Part shown: positions 6,356 through 12,451 of the stretch, piece after piece
How the letters are laid out: each line of letters opens with the position of its first letter
Position numbering within the stretch: position 1 is the stretch's first letter
Notes under the pieces: generated by a model
What the model saw: the letters and a program-made list of their open reading frames with translations, nothing else
Told to the model about the DNA's origin: nothing
Database searches by the model: none
Translations under genes and position numbers: made by a program
NCBI GenBank assembly: GCA_937874695.1
Contig: CALNAJ010000037.1
Location: 1-13,124 of the forward strand
DNA length: 13,124 nucleotides
Origin: an uncultured Lactobacillus sp.
GTDB lineage: Bacteria > Bacillota > Bacilli > Lactobacillales > Lactobacillaceae
Reading direction: 5' to 3'

Positions 6356-7831
6356 TTACGCTTGATGGTCACTCAGGCTCTGCGTGCCCCGGCGGTCGAG
6401 TAAGTTGACCAAGAATGAAACCACAATCAGACAGGCCCCCGTGATGAAAATCAGGTGTAACCCTTGATATAGAATACCATGTAACGTGGGTAGCAGGTGA
6501 GCTGGGAGGCTCTTGGCCGTTTGTGGGTTAATTAACTTATTCATCATCGCCATGCTTGTCCCGGGATGACTAGCAACCCCACGCGCCATCGTCACGTTCA
6601 TGACGATTCCTAAGACAGCAACCATCACGGTCTGCCCCAAGGTTCGCGCTAAGGTATTAAATGAGGTTGCTACCCCAATCTCGGCCACGGGCACTTTGCT
6701 CTGGACGGTCACGGTCGTAGTGGTGATCGTAATCCCAAAACCAGTCCCACAGATGGCCGCAATCACAAAGAAGCTCCAGAATGGCGTAGTTGCTGGAATA
6801 ACGGCCATGATGACCGCACCAATCAGCACCAGCGTCAGACTGATATTAACGATTTGATATGGTGAGCGTTTCATTAATAATTTACCGGCAATAAAGGACC
6901 CGACAATCCACATCAGGGAGCTGGGCGTAATGGCAAATCCAGCTTCGGAGGCCTTCAATCCCAATAACCCCTGCGTCCAGGTTGGTAGATACACTTCAAA
7001 GCCCATGATAAAGCCGCTCAACAGTGCAGCAATCAGGTTTTGGACCACAAAAGTTCGGTTGCCAAATAGTTCCATGGGAATCAGGGGATCATCCGTCCGC
7101 TTCTCTCGGCGAATAAATGCCCAGAAGGCTGCGATAGCAACAATCAAGCCAGCAATCACCCAGATGATATTGAGGTCCCCTTCACCCAGTAGCTGGAAGG
7201 TCAGCATGACAGCCAAGAGGCCCACGGACAGCCAGAGACAACCGGCCCAGTCCATGGTAAATGCCTTACGTGCCGTGTGTTCATTGAGAAAGAACCAGAT
7301 CAACCCCATGGTCACGATTCCAATTGGAATGTTAATGAAGAAAATCCAGTGCCAGCTCAGTTGATCGACAATGAATCCGCCCAATAAAGGGGCAACAACC
7401 GCCGCAATTCCCCAGGCAGACCCGTTGAGGCCCATGACCCGGGCACGCTGTTCGACAGGGTAAATATCTGCAAGAATGGTGAACGAGACGGGCATGATGG
7501 CCCCTGCTCCGATACCTTGTAGGGCCCGCCAAGCAATCAGTGTCTCCATACTGTGAGACATCCCCGACAACGTGGATCCCAGGACGAAGATAAACAGTCC
7601 AACGAGAAAGACCAGTTTCCGGCCAACTGTATCGGCCAATTTGCCATAGATGGGCGTCGCGATGGCGCTAGTCAGTAAGAAGATGGAGAAGACCCAGTTC
7701 ATCAGGGCCACCCCTTTTAAGTCACCAACAATGGTTGGCATGGCGGTCGACACGATTGTCCCCTCAACGGCAGACATGAAGGTGGCCACAAAGACGGCAA
7801 TGGTGACGACCTTAACATTTGTTTGTTTCAT
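6356..7831 (-). CDS. MFS drug exporter, DHA2 (EmrB/QacA-type) family
   Basis: This is a 491-residue integral membrane protein with about 14 hydrophobic segments, the usual size and topology of the DHA2 drug:H+ antiporters. Motif D1-like EGTIVSTAMPTI is at 23-34, with E23 where many members have Asp. Motif A is GKLADTVGRK (63-72) and motif B is RALQGIGAGAI (102-112). The antiporter motif C in helix 5 is GLNGSAWGIAAVVAPLLGG (134-152). It probably exports hydrophobic or cationic toxic compounds by proton exchange; the actual substrate is unknown. The ATG at 7829-7831 follows AGGAGG by five bases. Its leader contains a perfect palindrome and a hairpin, which suggests repressor control, yet no TetR or MarR regulator is adjacent. 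The DUF960-like gene lies directly downstream. Confidence 0.92.
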   Translation of the reverse strand: MKQTNVKVVTIAVFVATFMSAVEGTIVSTAMPTIVGDLKGVALMNWVFSIFLLTSAIATPIYGKLADTVGRKLVFLVGLFIFVLGSTLSGMSHSMETLIAWRALQGIGAGAIMPVSFTILADIYPVEQRARVMGLNGSAWGIAAVVAPLLGGFIVDQLSWHWIFFINIPIGIVTMGLIWFFLNEHTARKAFTMDWAGCLWLSVGLLAVMLTFQLLGEGDLNIIWVIAGLIVAIAAFWAFIRREKRTDDPLIPMELFGNRTFVVQNLIAALLSGFIMGFEVYLPTWTQGLLGLKASEAGFAITPSSLMWIVGSFIAGKLLMKRSPYQIVNISLTLVLIGAVIMAVIPATTPFWSFFVIAAICGTGFGITITTTTVTVQSKVPVAEIGVATSFNTLARTLGQTVMVAVLGIVMNVTMARGVASHPGTSMAMMNKLINPQTAKSLPAHLLPTLHGILYQGLHLIFITGACLIVVSFLVNLLDRRGTQSLSDHQA

Positions 7832-7844
7832 AATTTCCTCCTAC

Positions 7845-7946
7845 CGTTGGGCCCCACCACGCAACGAAACTGAGTAGCCAACTGCGCTACTTCCCAAATT
7901 CTGTTTGAAACAGTAATATCTTATATTATCACGGATTGCTTGCGAA
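7845..7946 (-). promoter_or_regulatory. Promoter and dyad-rich leader of the MFS exporter gene
   Basis: On the minus strand, TTCGCA (7946-7941) and TAAGAT (7923-7918) are 17 bases apart. Transcription would begin around 7910, inside the perfect palindrome CTGTTT-G-AAACAG (7901-7913, plus-strand reading). A second inverted repeat, AGTAGC/GCTACT with a 7-base loop (7873-7891), lies in the leader. A third, CGTTG/CAACG (7845-7849 with 7862-7866), is just before the SD site. The first looks like an operator for a dimeric repressor. The others may fold in the RNA. Confidence 0.45.
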
Positions 7947-7996
7947 AGGACACCTTCTAGCGAAAATAAATCTGGCGGATCACACAACCTGAGCGC

Positions 7997-8038
7997 AAAA
8001 ATCCCATCAACCGGCGGCATGCCAAGCTGATGGGATTT
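7997..8038 (-). terminator. Terminator of metK
   Basis: A perfect 11-bp stem (7999-8009 with 8028-8038) surrounds an 18-base loop that contains GGCATGCC. On the minus strand it is followed by a T-run (down to 7997). It lies 25 bases after the metK stop codon. Confidence 0.9.
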
Positions 8039-8062
8039 CATTTTAGAAATTAATCGTGATGC

Positions 8063-9250
8063 TTATTTGCAAGCAGCCTTTAACGCATCGACCTTGTCCG
8101 TGTGTTCCCAAGGTAAATCGATGTCGGTCCGACCAAAGTGGCCGTATGCGGCAGTTTGCTTGTAGATTGGCCGCTTCAAGTCGAGCATCTTAATGATACC
8201 GGCTGGACGTAAGTCAAAGAGTTGACGAACGGCCGCAGCTAATTTACTTTCTGAAACAACCCCAGTGCCGAACGTGTTGATGGAAACGGAAACGGGTTCC
8301 GCCACACCAATGGCGTAGGCAATCTGAACTTCACATTCGGTTGCCAACTTGGCAGCCACAATGTTCTTGGCAATGTACCGCGCAGCGTAACTTGCTGAAC
8401 GGTCAACCTTTGTGGCGTCCTTCCCAGAGAAGGCCCCACCACCATGGTGAGCAGCCCCACCGTACGTGTCGACGATGATCTTCCGCCCCGTCAAACCGGC
8501 ATCCCCTTGAGGACCCCCGATGACGAAACGACCGGTTGGGTTGATGAAGTACTTCGTCTTATCGTCTAACAGATGGGCAGGAATAACTTCCTTAACGACT
8601 TGGTCAATCACGTCTTGACGAATTTGGTCCAACGTCACGTCTGGATCATGTTGCGTACTCAAGACGACCGTATCGACCCGCAATGGCTTGCCATCATCGT
8701 CGTATTCAACGGTGACTTCTGCCTTAGCATCTGGCCGTAAATAATCAATGGTGCCCATCTTCCGCAAGCTGGCGATCCGACGCATCAAAGCGTGGCTCAG
8801 CGTGATTGGGAGTGGCATCAATTCTGGCGTTTCATCGATGGCGTAACCAAACATTAACCCTTGGTCACCGGCACCGATCTTGTCCAGTGGATCTTCATCA
8901 CCTTCACGCGTTTCGTAAGAGTCATCGACCCCTTGCGCAATGTCGGGTGATTGTTCGTCGATAGCGACGAGGACGGCACAGTTGTCACCGTCAAAGCCGT
9001 ATTGACCGTCCGTGTAACCAATTTCTTTGATGGTTTGGCGAACGACCTTTTGGATGTCCACGTATGCCTTGGTAGAGATTTCACCGAAGACCAGTACTAG
9101 ACCGGTCGTAACGGATGTCTCGCAGGCAACCCGTGAATCCGGATCCTGAGCCAGTAAGGCGTCTAAGATGGCGTCACTGATTTGATCAGCAATTTTATCT
9201 GGATGCCCTTCTGAAACGGATTCCGACGTAAATAAATGTCTTTCTTGCAA
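8063..9250 (-). CDS. metK: S-adenosylmethionine synthetase
   Basis: It makes S-adenosylmethionine from methionine and ATP in the cytoplasm, usually as a tetramer, with Mg and K ions. The protein has 395 residues, the normal length. Diagnostic motifs are GHPDKIADQISDAILD (15-30), GAGDQGLMFGYA (126-137), DAGLTGRKIIVDTYGG (250-265) and the glycine-rich P-loop-like GGGAFSGKD (270-278). The start is TTG at 9248-9250. This agrees with the usual N-terminus (xxERHLFTSESVSEGHPDK) and with the GGGGG ribosome binding site eight bases upstream. That site is part of an SMK-box riboswitch, so translation should fall when S-adenosylmethionine is plentiful. The gene is monocistronic with its own terminator and is divergent from the membrane gene at 9494. 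Confidence 0.98.
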   Translation of the reverse strand: MQERHLFTSESVSEGHPDKIADQISDAILDALLAQDPDSRVACETSVTTGLVLVFGEISTKAYVDIQKVVRQTIKEIGYTDGQYGFDGDNCAVLVAIDEQSPDIAQGVDDSYETREGDEDPLDKIGAGDQGLMFGYAIDETPELMPLPITLSHALMRRIASLRKMGTIDYLRPDAKAEVTVEYDDDGKPLRVDTVVLSTQHDPDVTLDQIRQDVIDQVVKEVIPAHLLDDKTKYFINPTGRFVIGGPQGDAGLTGRKIIVDTYGGAAHHGGGAFSGKDATKVDRSASYAARYIAKNIVAAKLATECEVQIAYAIGVAEPVSVSINTFGTGVVSESKLAAAVRQLFDLRPAGIIKMLDLKRPIYKQTAAYGHFGRTDIDLPWEHTDKVDALKAACK

Positions 9251-9255
9251 TGGAT

Positions 9256-9351
9256 ATTCCCCCTAGATAGTGTTGACGACGAGTTGACCGATAATCTCGC
9301 GCCAGTCGGTTACAAGGCAGCTTCACTGAGTTCGTGAATCCTATCGGGAAT
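9256..9351 (-). promoter_or_regulatory. SMK-box (SAM-III) riboswitch controlling metK
   Basis: Read on the minus strand, the leader contains ATTCCCGATAGGAT (from 9351) and a hairpin TTCAC/GTGAA (9338-9334 with 9326-9322). CCTTGTAACCGA (9317-9306) and AGGGGGAAT (9264-9256) follow. Apart from the variable hairpin and linker this matches the conserved core of the Enterococcus faecalis SMK box nearly base for base. GGGAAT (9261-9256), which includes part of the Shine-Dalgarno, pairs with ATTCCC (9351-9346). Ligand binding would therefore hide the ribosome binding site. The linker before the SD (9305-9265, 41 nt) is long and can form an extra 5-bp stem, ACCGA/TCGGT. Confidence 0.93.
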
Positions 9352-9368
9352 TGACTCATAACTTAAGC

Positions 9369-9397
9369 ATTCTAACATAGATTAATGAGGGATAAAA
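9369..9397 (-). promoter_or_regulatory. metK promoter
   Basis: On the minus strand an extended -10 TGTTAGAAT (hexamer at 9374-9369) lies 17 bases after TTTTAT (9397-9392). Transcription would start near 9362. That leaves a leader of about 110 nt that contains the whole SMK box. Confidence 0.6.
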
Positions 9398-9426
9398 GAA
9401 ACCTTGGTGTTTTTTTCAAAGAATGA

Positions 9427-9455
9427 TTGACCAGGGTCAAAACAATATCTATTAT
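9427..9455 (+). promoter_or_regulatory. Strong promoter with palindromic operator for the membrane protein gene
   Basis: TTGACC (9427-9432) and TATTAT (9450-9455) are exactly 17 bases apart, each one base from consensus. The -35 box forms the left arm of a perfect palindrome, TTGACC-AG-GGTCAA (9427-9440). A protein bound there would compete with RNA polymerase. The site lies between this promoter and the divergent metK promoter. Confidence 0.75.
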
Positions 9456-9493
9456 AAAGGATAAGACTAAATCAGTTGAAATGGAGCGATTCC

Positions 9494-10201
9494 ATGACCA
9501 CAATCATGGCCTTCTTAAAAAATAAGACGGTGCAACAATTATTTATTTTCACCTTTTTTCAAAATTTACTTTGGTGGGTCGCAGGATCGACCGCCGCAAC
9601 GGGAACACCCCTAGCGACGAACATTAAGGTCTACCTCGGCGGATATGGCATCCTCGTGGCAGCTGGCTACTTCTTGATCCTCAAGCGCCACTTTCAATCC
9701 CACATCGGGCCGATTCTCGTGGTTGCGGCGGCCACATTAGGCTTACTGGCTGCCCCCCACGACCACTTGCTGCAGTTGTTTGCCATTCTGTTGTGTGTCT
9801 TTCTGGTCCTAGCATGTGTTCCCCAGTTGGGCTTGCAATCAGCCTATGGTTTAGTGGTCTTCAGCTTCTTAGCCGGTTGCGGGGTTCCCGTCATTCTATT
9901 CTTTCTGCGCAATCACTACTTGGCGACCCAATTTTTGATGCCAATGGTACCATTAGTTGCCAGCTACCTAGTCTTCTTTGAGCCTTACTACTTAACGAAG
10001 GCACGCGACTGGCGCTGGACGCTGATCACCCCTGTCATCTTGATTCTGACGCTGTTTACGCTGGGATTCTCATGGCAGGTCATCATTGCCGGTATCCTGG
10101 CCCTCGCCTACTGGTGGCTGCAACCCAAGATTAATGATAACTACCGCTTGGTGACGACCAGTGTTGTCCAACTCATCTTGGGCCTCCTCATTTTCGATTA
10201 A
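9494..10201 (+). CDS. Polytopic membrane protein of unknown function
   Basis: The protein has 235 residues, mostly hydrophobic, with about seven or eight predicted membrane segments separated by short loops such as LKRHFQSH and TKARDWRW. It has no signal peptide beyond the first helix and no transporter motif that I recognise. A TTG at 9476 would add six residues. The ATG at 9494 has GGAG seven bases upstream and is preferred, while the TTG lacks a well-placed site. The promoter is one of the best in the window and carries a palindrome over its -35 box, so the gene is probably regulated. It is divergent from metK, but a link to methionine or S-adenosylmethionine is only a guess from position. 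No clear terminator is seen between 10201 and 10324. Confidence 0.8.
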   Translation: MTTIMAFLKNKTVQQLFIFTFFQNLLWWVAGSTAATGTPLATNIKVYLGGYGILVAAGYFLILKRHFQSHIGPILVVAAATLGLLAAPHDHLLQLFAILLCVFLVLACVPQLGLQSAYGLVVFSFLAGCGVPVILFFLRNHYLATQFLMPMVPLVASYLVFFEPYYLTKARDWRWTLITPVILILTLFTLGFSWQVIIAGILALAYWWLQPKINDNYRLVTTSVVQLILGLLIFD

Positions 10202-10285
10202 ATCATCAGAAAAATAGTATTTAGTTGCGTAATTTTAAAGTTTCGCTAAGCTCGCAGGCATTTGGTCCCCCTCCGCCAATTCTCG

Positions 10286-10294
10286 TGTTAAAAT
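10286..10294 (+). promoter_or_regulatory. Extended -10 promoter for the 114-residue protein gene
   Basis: TGTTAAAAT is a TGnTAAAAT extended -10 element, with the hexamer at 10289-10294. It lies 29 bases before the ATG. The -35 region is C-rich and unconvincing. Confidence 0.45.
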
Positions 10295-10323
10295 GGGGCA
10301 TCATTGAAATTGGAGGAACCCCT

Positions 10324-10668
10324 ATGCCTGAAATCAAAGTGATCGGTGACATCCTAAGTGGTAAGTTTCAGCCAACGTTAACGGGTAATACCATTGTGGA
10401 CGCTGCCTTGATTGATCGCTTTTGTCAGGGCCTAATCGCCGCACTTGCCCTATCACCACAATCCGTTCACGCTGAACACCACTGGGATCTCGTTGTTGAT
10501 CCCGCAACCATCTACGTCGTGGATGAGCATATATTAGACGCTAGCGGCCATCAACGTAGTATGGCAAACATCATCCCCGTCAGCCACACGGCGCTGTTAC
10601 GCGGCGAAGTTGGTGCGACTAAGCGTAAATTAGCGACCATCCTAGCTGCCCAGTCGTCAGCTAACTAA
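10324..10668 (+). CDS. Hypothetical cytoplasmic protein of 114 residues
   Basis: I do not recognise this protein. The frame is open from 10225, but the ATG at 10324 has a perfect GGAGG seven bases upstream and gives 114 residues. The upstream part overlaps the likely promoter and is rich in prolines, unlike coding sequence. The protein is soluble and mixed alpha/beta in character, with hydrophobic stretches around LIAALAL and IYVVDEHILD, several histidines, and a basic patch GATKRKLATI near the end. There are no membrane segments or clear catalytic motifs. It is monocistronic, with its own extended -10 promoter and a strong terminator just after the stop, and the clear signals suggest a genuine gene. 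No functional context is given by its neighbours. Confidence 0.75.
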   Translation: MPEIKVIGDILSGKFQPTLTGNTIVDAALIDRFCQGLIAALALSPQSVHAEHHWDLVVDPATIYVVDEHILDASGHQRSMANIIPVSHTALLRGEVGATKRKLATILAAQSSAN

Positions 10669-10670
10669 TG

Positions 10671-10706
10671 AATCCAACCAGCAAAATACTTGCGGTTGGA
10701 TTTTTT
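10671..10706 (+). terminator. Rho-independent terminator
   Basis: AATCCAACC (10671-10679) pairs with GGTTGGATT (10694-10702). An inner GCAA/TTGC stem closes the loop AATAC. A T-run follows to 10706. It starts two bases after the stop codon of the preceding gene. Confidence 0.93.
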
Positions 10707-10753
10707 CTTTGTCTTCATTTGCGGCCGTATATCGTGCCTGGTCACTCATATGT

Positions 10754-10776
10754 ATCTGCCACCGTTCGTAGCAGAT
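10754..10776 (-). other. Weak hairpin after the 198-residue protein gene
   Basis: ATCTGC (10754-10759) and GCAGAT (10771-10776) form a 6-bp stem with an 11-base loop, 14 bases beyond the minus-strand stop codon. There is no T-run on the minus side, so it would be a poor terminator. It may protect the 3' end of that mRNA. Confidence 0.25.
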
Positions 10777-10789
10777 GAAACGTTCTAGA

Positions 10790-11386
10790 CTAAGTGAAGT
10801 CTTTGATATGGAGAATAGCATCCTTAAGCCACACTGAGCGGTCCTCTAACCGTTGTTGCAGACGCATGAGACCATCGACTGTCCCGTAAGGCTGCCCGTC
10901 AATATAGAACTGGATCTTGTCCTGGTAGAGATGATGATTCTGAATATCGTACGTCCGTCGTAATTTATATCCCAACTGCACGTATGTGAGCGTCTCGACC
11001 GCGGTTCCCGTCTTGATATCGCAGGTATCTGCACGCGACAGCTCGTGTTGTGGAAAACAGTACTTCTGATGGGAATCCCGATCCCAGAACTCCAGTTGAT
11101 AGGTCGCTGCAACGGATTTTTGCAAGAAACGACCGACTCGCGTGAAAAAGTTCCGCCGAAAGTGCGTTAAGTCACTCACGTCCTGGTAAAATAACCGCTG
11201 ATCATGGTAATTGACGAGCGATGCATGTAATGACTGCTCTAACGCAATTACGGCCTCACGATGAGCCTTTTCGGTGGCTAAGAAAGTATCAATCTGGTCA
11301 CGTTGACTCTGTGATAATGGCTGATTCAGCGTCTCGTTCGTTAAGACTTCCAGGGGACGTCGCGATTCTCTGCCTTCTATCGTCAT
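10790..11386 (-). CDS. Hypothetical cytoplasmic protein of 198 residues
   Basis: I do not recognise this protein. It is soluble and mostly helical in its N-terminal third (residues 20-60, charged and glutamine-rich, possibly coiled coil). The later part is richer in Tyr, His and aromatic residues, with patterns such as YQLEFWDRDSHQKYCFP and YDIQNHHLYQDKIQFYIDG that look like beta strands. No membrane segment or signal peptide is present. The ATG at 11384-11386 has AAGGAG five bases upstream (11392-11397), which fixes the start. Stop is TAG. Upstream lies a long gene-free region holding a perfect minus-strand TATAAT at 11652-11657. The mRNA may therefore carry a leader of about 260 nt. Codon use is like its neighbours and I see no sign of transfer. 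Confidence 0.72.
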   Translation of the reverse strand: MTIEGRESRRPLEVLTNETLNQPLSQSQRDQIDTFLATEKAHREAVIALEQSLHASLVNYHDQRLFYQDVSDLTHFRRNFFTRVGRFLQKSVAATYQLEFWDRDSHQKYCFPQHELSRADTCDIKTGTAVETLTYVQLGYKLRRTYDIQNHHLYQDKIQFYIDGQPYGTVDGLMRLQQRLEDRSVWLKDAILHIKDFT

Positions 11387-11397
11387 GCTTTCTCCTT

Positions 11398-11657
11398 AGG
11401 TGGTACCTCTTATTAGGTCTCCACAAACCACAGCTTAACATGCAGCCATCCTAATTAACAGCTAATAACATTGGCATTCTGACCAGTCTTATCACTAATA
11501 TACCGGTTATATGCAGAAATTTAAGCCGCAAAAGGTGAGAAGCAGGTCATCTCACTGGATATACAGCCAGATATCGCCTATTCATACAGTTTAAGTCTTG
11601 GCAAATCAGGTCAGAATCCGTTGGTAAGCCTTCGAAATATGACCGATCTAAATTATA
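11398..11657 (-). promoter_or_regulatory. Candidate promoter and long structured leader of the 198-residue protein gene
   Basis: This stretch has no gene. On the minus strand, TATAAT (11657-11652) with TTGAGA (11682-11677) 19 bases upstream could start a transcript near 11645. The transcribed leader could fold. ATTCTGACC/GGTCAGAAT (11617-11609 with 11484-11476, plus coordinates) is a perfect 9-bp pair about 124 bases apart. Within it are GTGAGA/TCTCAC (11535-11540 with 11550-11555) and GATAT/ATATC (11558-11562 with 11571-11575). I found no T-box, SMK or other known leader signature. Confidence 0.3.
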
Positions 11658-11682
11658 ACCATTTTTCCCCCACCCTTCTCAA

Positions 11683-11711
11683 TTGTATTCCCCTCCTAAC
11701 ACCAGTATATT
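11683..11711 (+). promoter_or_regulatory. Promoter of the YbjQ-family gene
   Basis: TTGTAT (11683-11688) and TATATT (11706-11711) are exactly 17 bases apart, four and five of six consensus bases. The -35 box abuts the minus-strand TTGAGA (11677-11682), so two divergent promoters may sit back-to-back. A pyrimidine tract with CCCCCACCC lies just to the left. Confidence 0.65.
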
Positions 11712-11742
11712 AAGGATAACCTAACTGAGGAGGATGTACACT

Positions 11743-12063
11743 ATGGCAGAAATTCTAGTAACGACGACAGAAAAGATTCCCGGACAAGATTACGAGGTTT
11801 TAGGTGAGGTCTTCGGCCTGACGACACAATCCAAAAACATCATGCGCAACATTGGTGCTTCTTTGAAAAACGTGGTTGGTGGTGAGATTAAAGACTACAC
11901 CAATATGCTGAATGAATCGCGGAATATCGCTATTGAGCGACTACGGCAGAATGCCATCGACATGGGGGCGGATGCTGTCGTCATGATGCGCTTTGATTCC
12001 GGTTCCATTGGCACAGATATGCAATCTGTAGCCGCTTACGGAACTGCCGTGAAATATCGCTAA
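11743..12063 (+). CDS. YbjQ/UPF0145 (DUF74) family protein
   Basis: The 106-residue cytoplasmic protein belongs to the YbjQ/UPF0145 family, small alpha/beta proteins that assemble as pentamers and are often labelled putative heavy-metal-binding. Their biochemical role is not settled. Family features are the N-terminal strand LVTTTEKIPG, EVLGEVFGLTT, GGEIKDYTNML with a following helix rich in Arg and Glu, GADAVVMMRFD and the C-terminal AYGTAVKYR. An upstream in-frame ATG at 11734 abuts the GAGGAGG ribosome binding site. The ATG at 11743, nine bases after GGAGG, is therefore the start and gives the usual MAEILVTTT-like N-terminus. The gene has its own good promoter and a very strong terminator. 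It is divergent from the 198-residue protein gene. Confidence 0.92.
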   Translation: MAEILVTTTEKIPGQDYEVLGEVFGLTTQSKNIMRNIGASLKNVVGGEIKDYTNMLNESRNIAIERLRQNAIDMGADAVVMMRFDSGSIGTDMQSVAAYGTAVKYR

Positions 12064-12129
12064 TTACCCCACAATAAAGAAAGTGTCACCACCGAATGTT
12101 CGTTACACACTGATTATAAATATGATTTT

Positions 12130-12187
12130 AAAAAGACCAGATAAAGGGACTCTTTGAAAAGAGTTCTACTTTATCTGGTCTTTTTTT
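12130..12187. terminator. Very strong terminator with long two-part hairpin
   Basis: A perfect 17-bp lower stem (12130-12146 with 12169-12185) carries an inner stem, GACTCTT/AAGAGTT (12148-12154 with 12159-12165, one wobble). Seven Ts follow (12181-12187). The five As at the left make it possibly bidirectional. It lies 66 bases after the YbjQ-family stop; that gap holds a weak dyad AGTGT/ACACT (12082-12086 with 12107-12111). Confidence 0.95.
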
Positions 12188-12244
12188 GTGCCCTTTCAAA
12201 ACGAGAAGTGTCCTTTTAGCACCGATTTTTCAAGCGGCCACAAT

Positions 12245-12285
12245 GCCCGATGTGTAACGCTTTTCGCGGTGCTACGGGCTTTTTT
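12245..12285 (+). terminator. Second terminator with a possible antiterminator
   Basis: GCCCG (12245-12249) pairs with CGGGC (12275-12279), with an inner stem GTAACGC/GCGGTGC (12254-12260 with 12266-12272, one mismatch), and T6 follows (12280-12285). AGCACCG (12218-12224) is a perfect partner for CGGTGCT (12267-12273), and that pairing would break the terminator. No gene lies between this and the terminator at 12130, and I found no promoter between them. Confidence 0.6.
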
Positions 12286-12451
12286 AGACCATTTATATCC
12301 ACTTCCACAATATTGTCCCGTGGAAACTATCCACACTCGTCATTGTGGCATAACAACTGATTCATGACTCGCTTTATACTAACGATAGTCAAATAAGATA
12401 TTACACAACCGAATTGCGAAAAGTTCGGAATTAAGAAAGTAGGTTATTCAA
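12286..12451 (+). promoter_or_regulatory. Upstream region and leader of the secreted protease gene
   Basis: There is no gene here. TATACT (12375-12380) is the best -10 box, but no good -35 lies 17 bases upstream. TAAGAT (12394-12399) is an alternative. Dyads upstream are TTCCAC/GTGGAA (12303-12308 with 12320-12325) enclosing the palindrome ACAATATTGT (12307-12316), and CCACA/TGTGG (12331-12335 with 12344-12348). In the leader CCGAATT/AGTTCGG (12409-12415 with 12422-12428) forms a 7-bp hairpin 8 bases before the AAGTAGG ribosome binding site (12437-12443). Confidence 0.4.

Noticed and set aside
6600..7364. Plus-strand open frames inside the MFS exporter gene
   Set aside because: They are antisense to a well-recognised transporter, and their protein composition reflects the complementary strand of hydrophobic codons.
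7841..8041. Minus-strand frame of 66 residues between metK and the exporter
   Set aside because: It starts inside the metK terminator and runs across the exporter promoter and its dyads. No SD was found and no family recognised.
10225..10323. N-terminal extension of the 114-residue protein
   Set aside because: The perfect GGAGG site belongs to the ATG at 10324. The extension overlaps the -10 element and looks non-coding.
11221..11454. Plus-strand frame overlapping the start of the 198-residue gene
   Set aside because: It has no ribosome binding site, runs through the other gene's SD and start in the opposite sense, and has low-quality composition.
11398..11645. T-box or other known riboswitch in the long minus-strand leader
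   Set aside because: AGAGGTACCACC near 11405 has slight likeness to a T-box sequence, but the conserved T-box core and specifier stem are not present.
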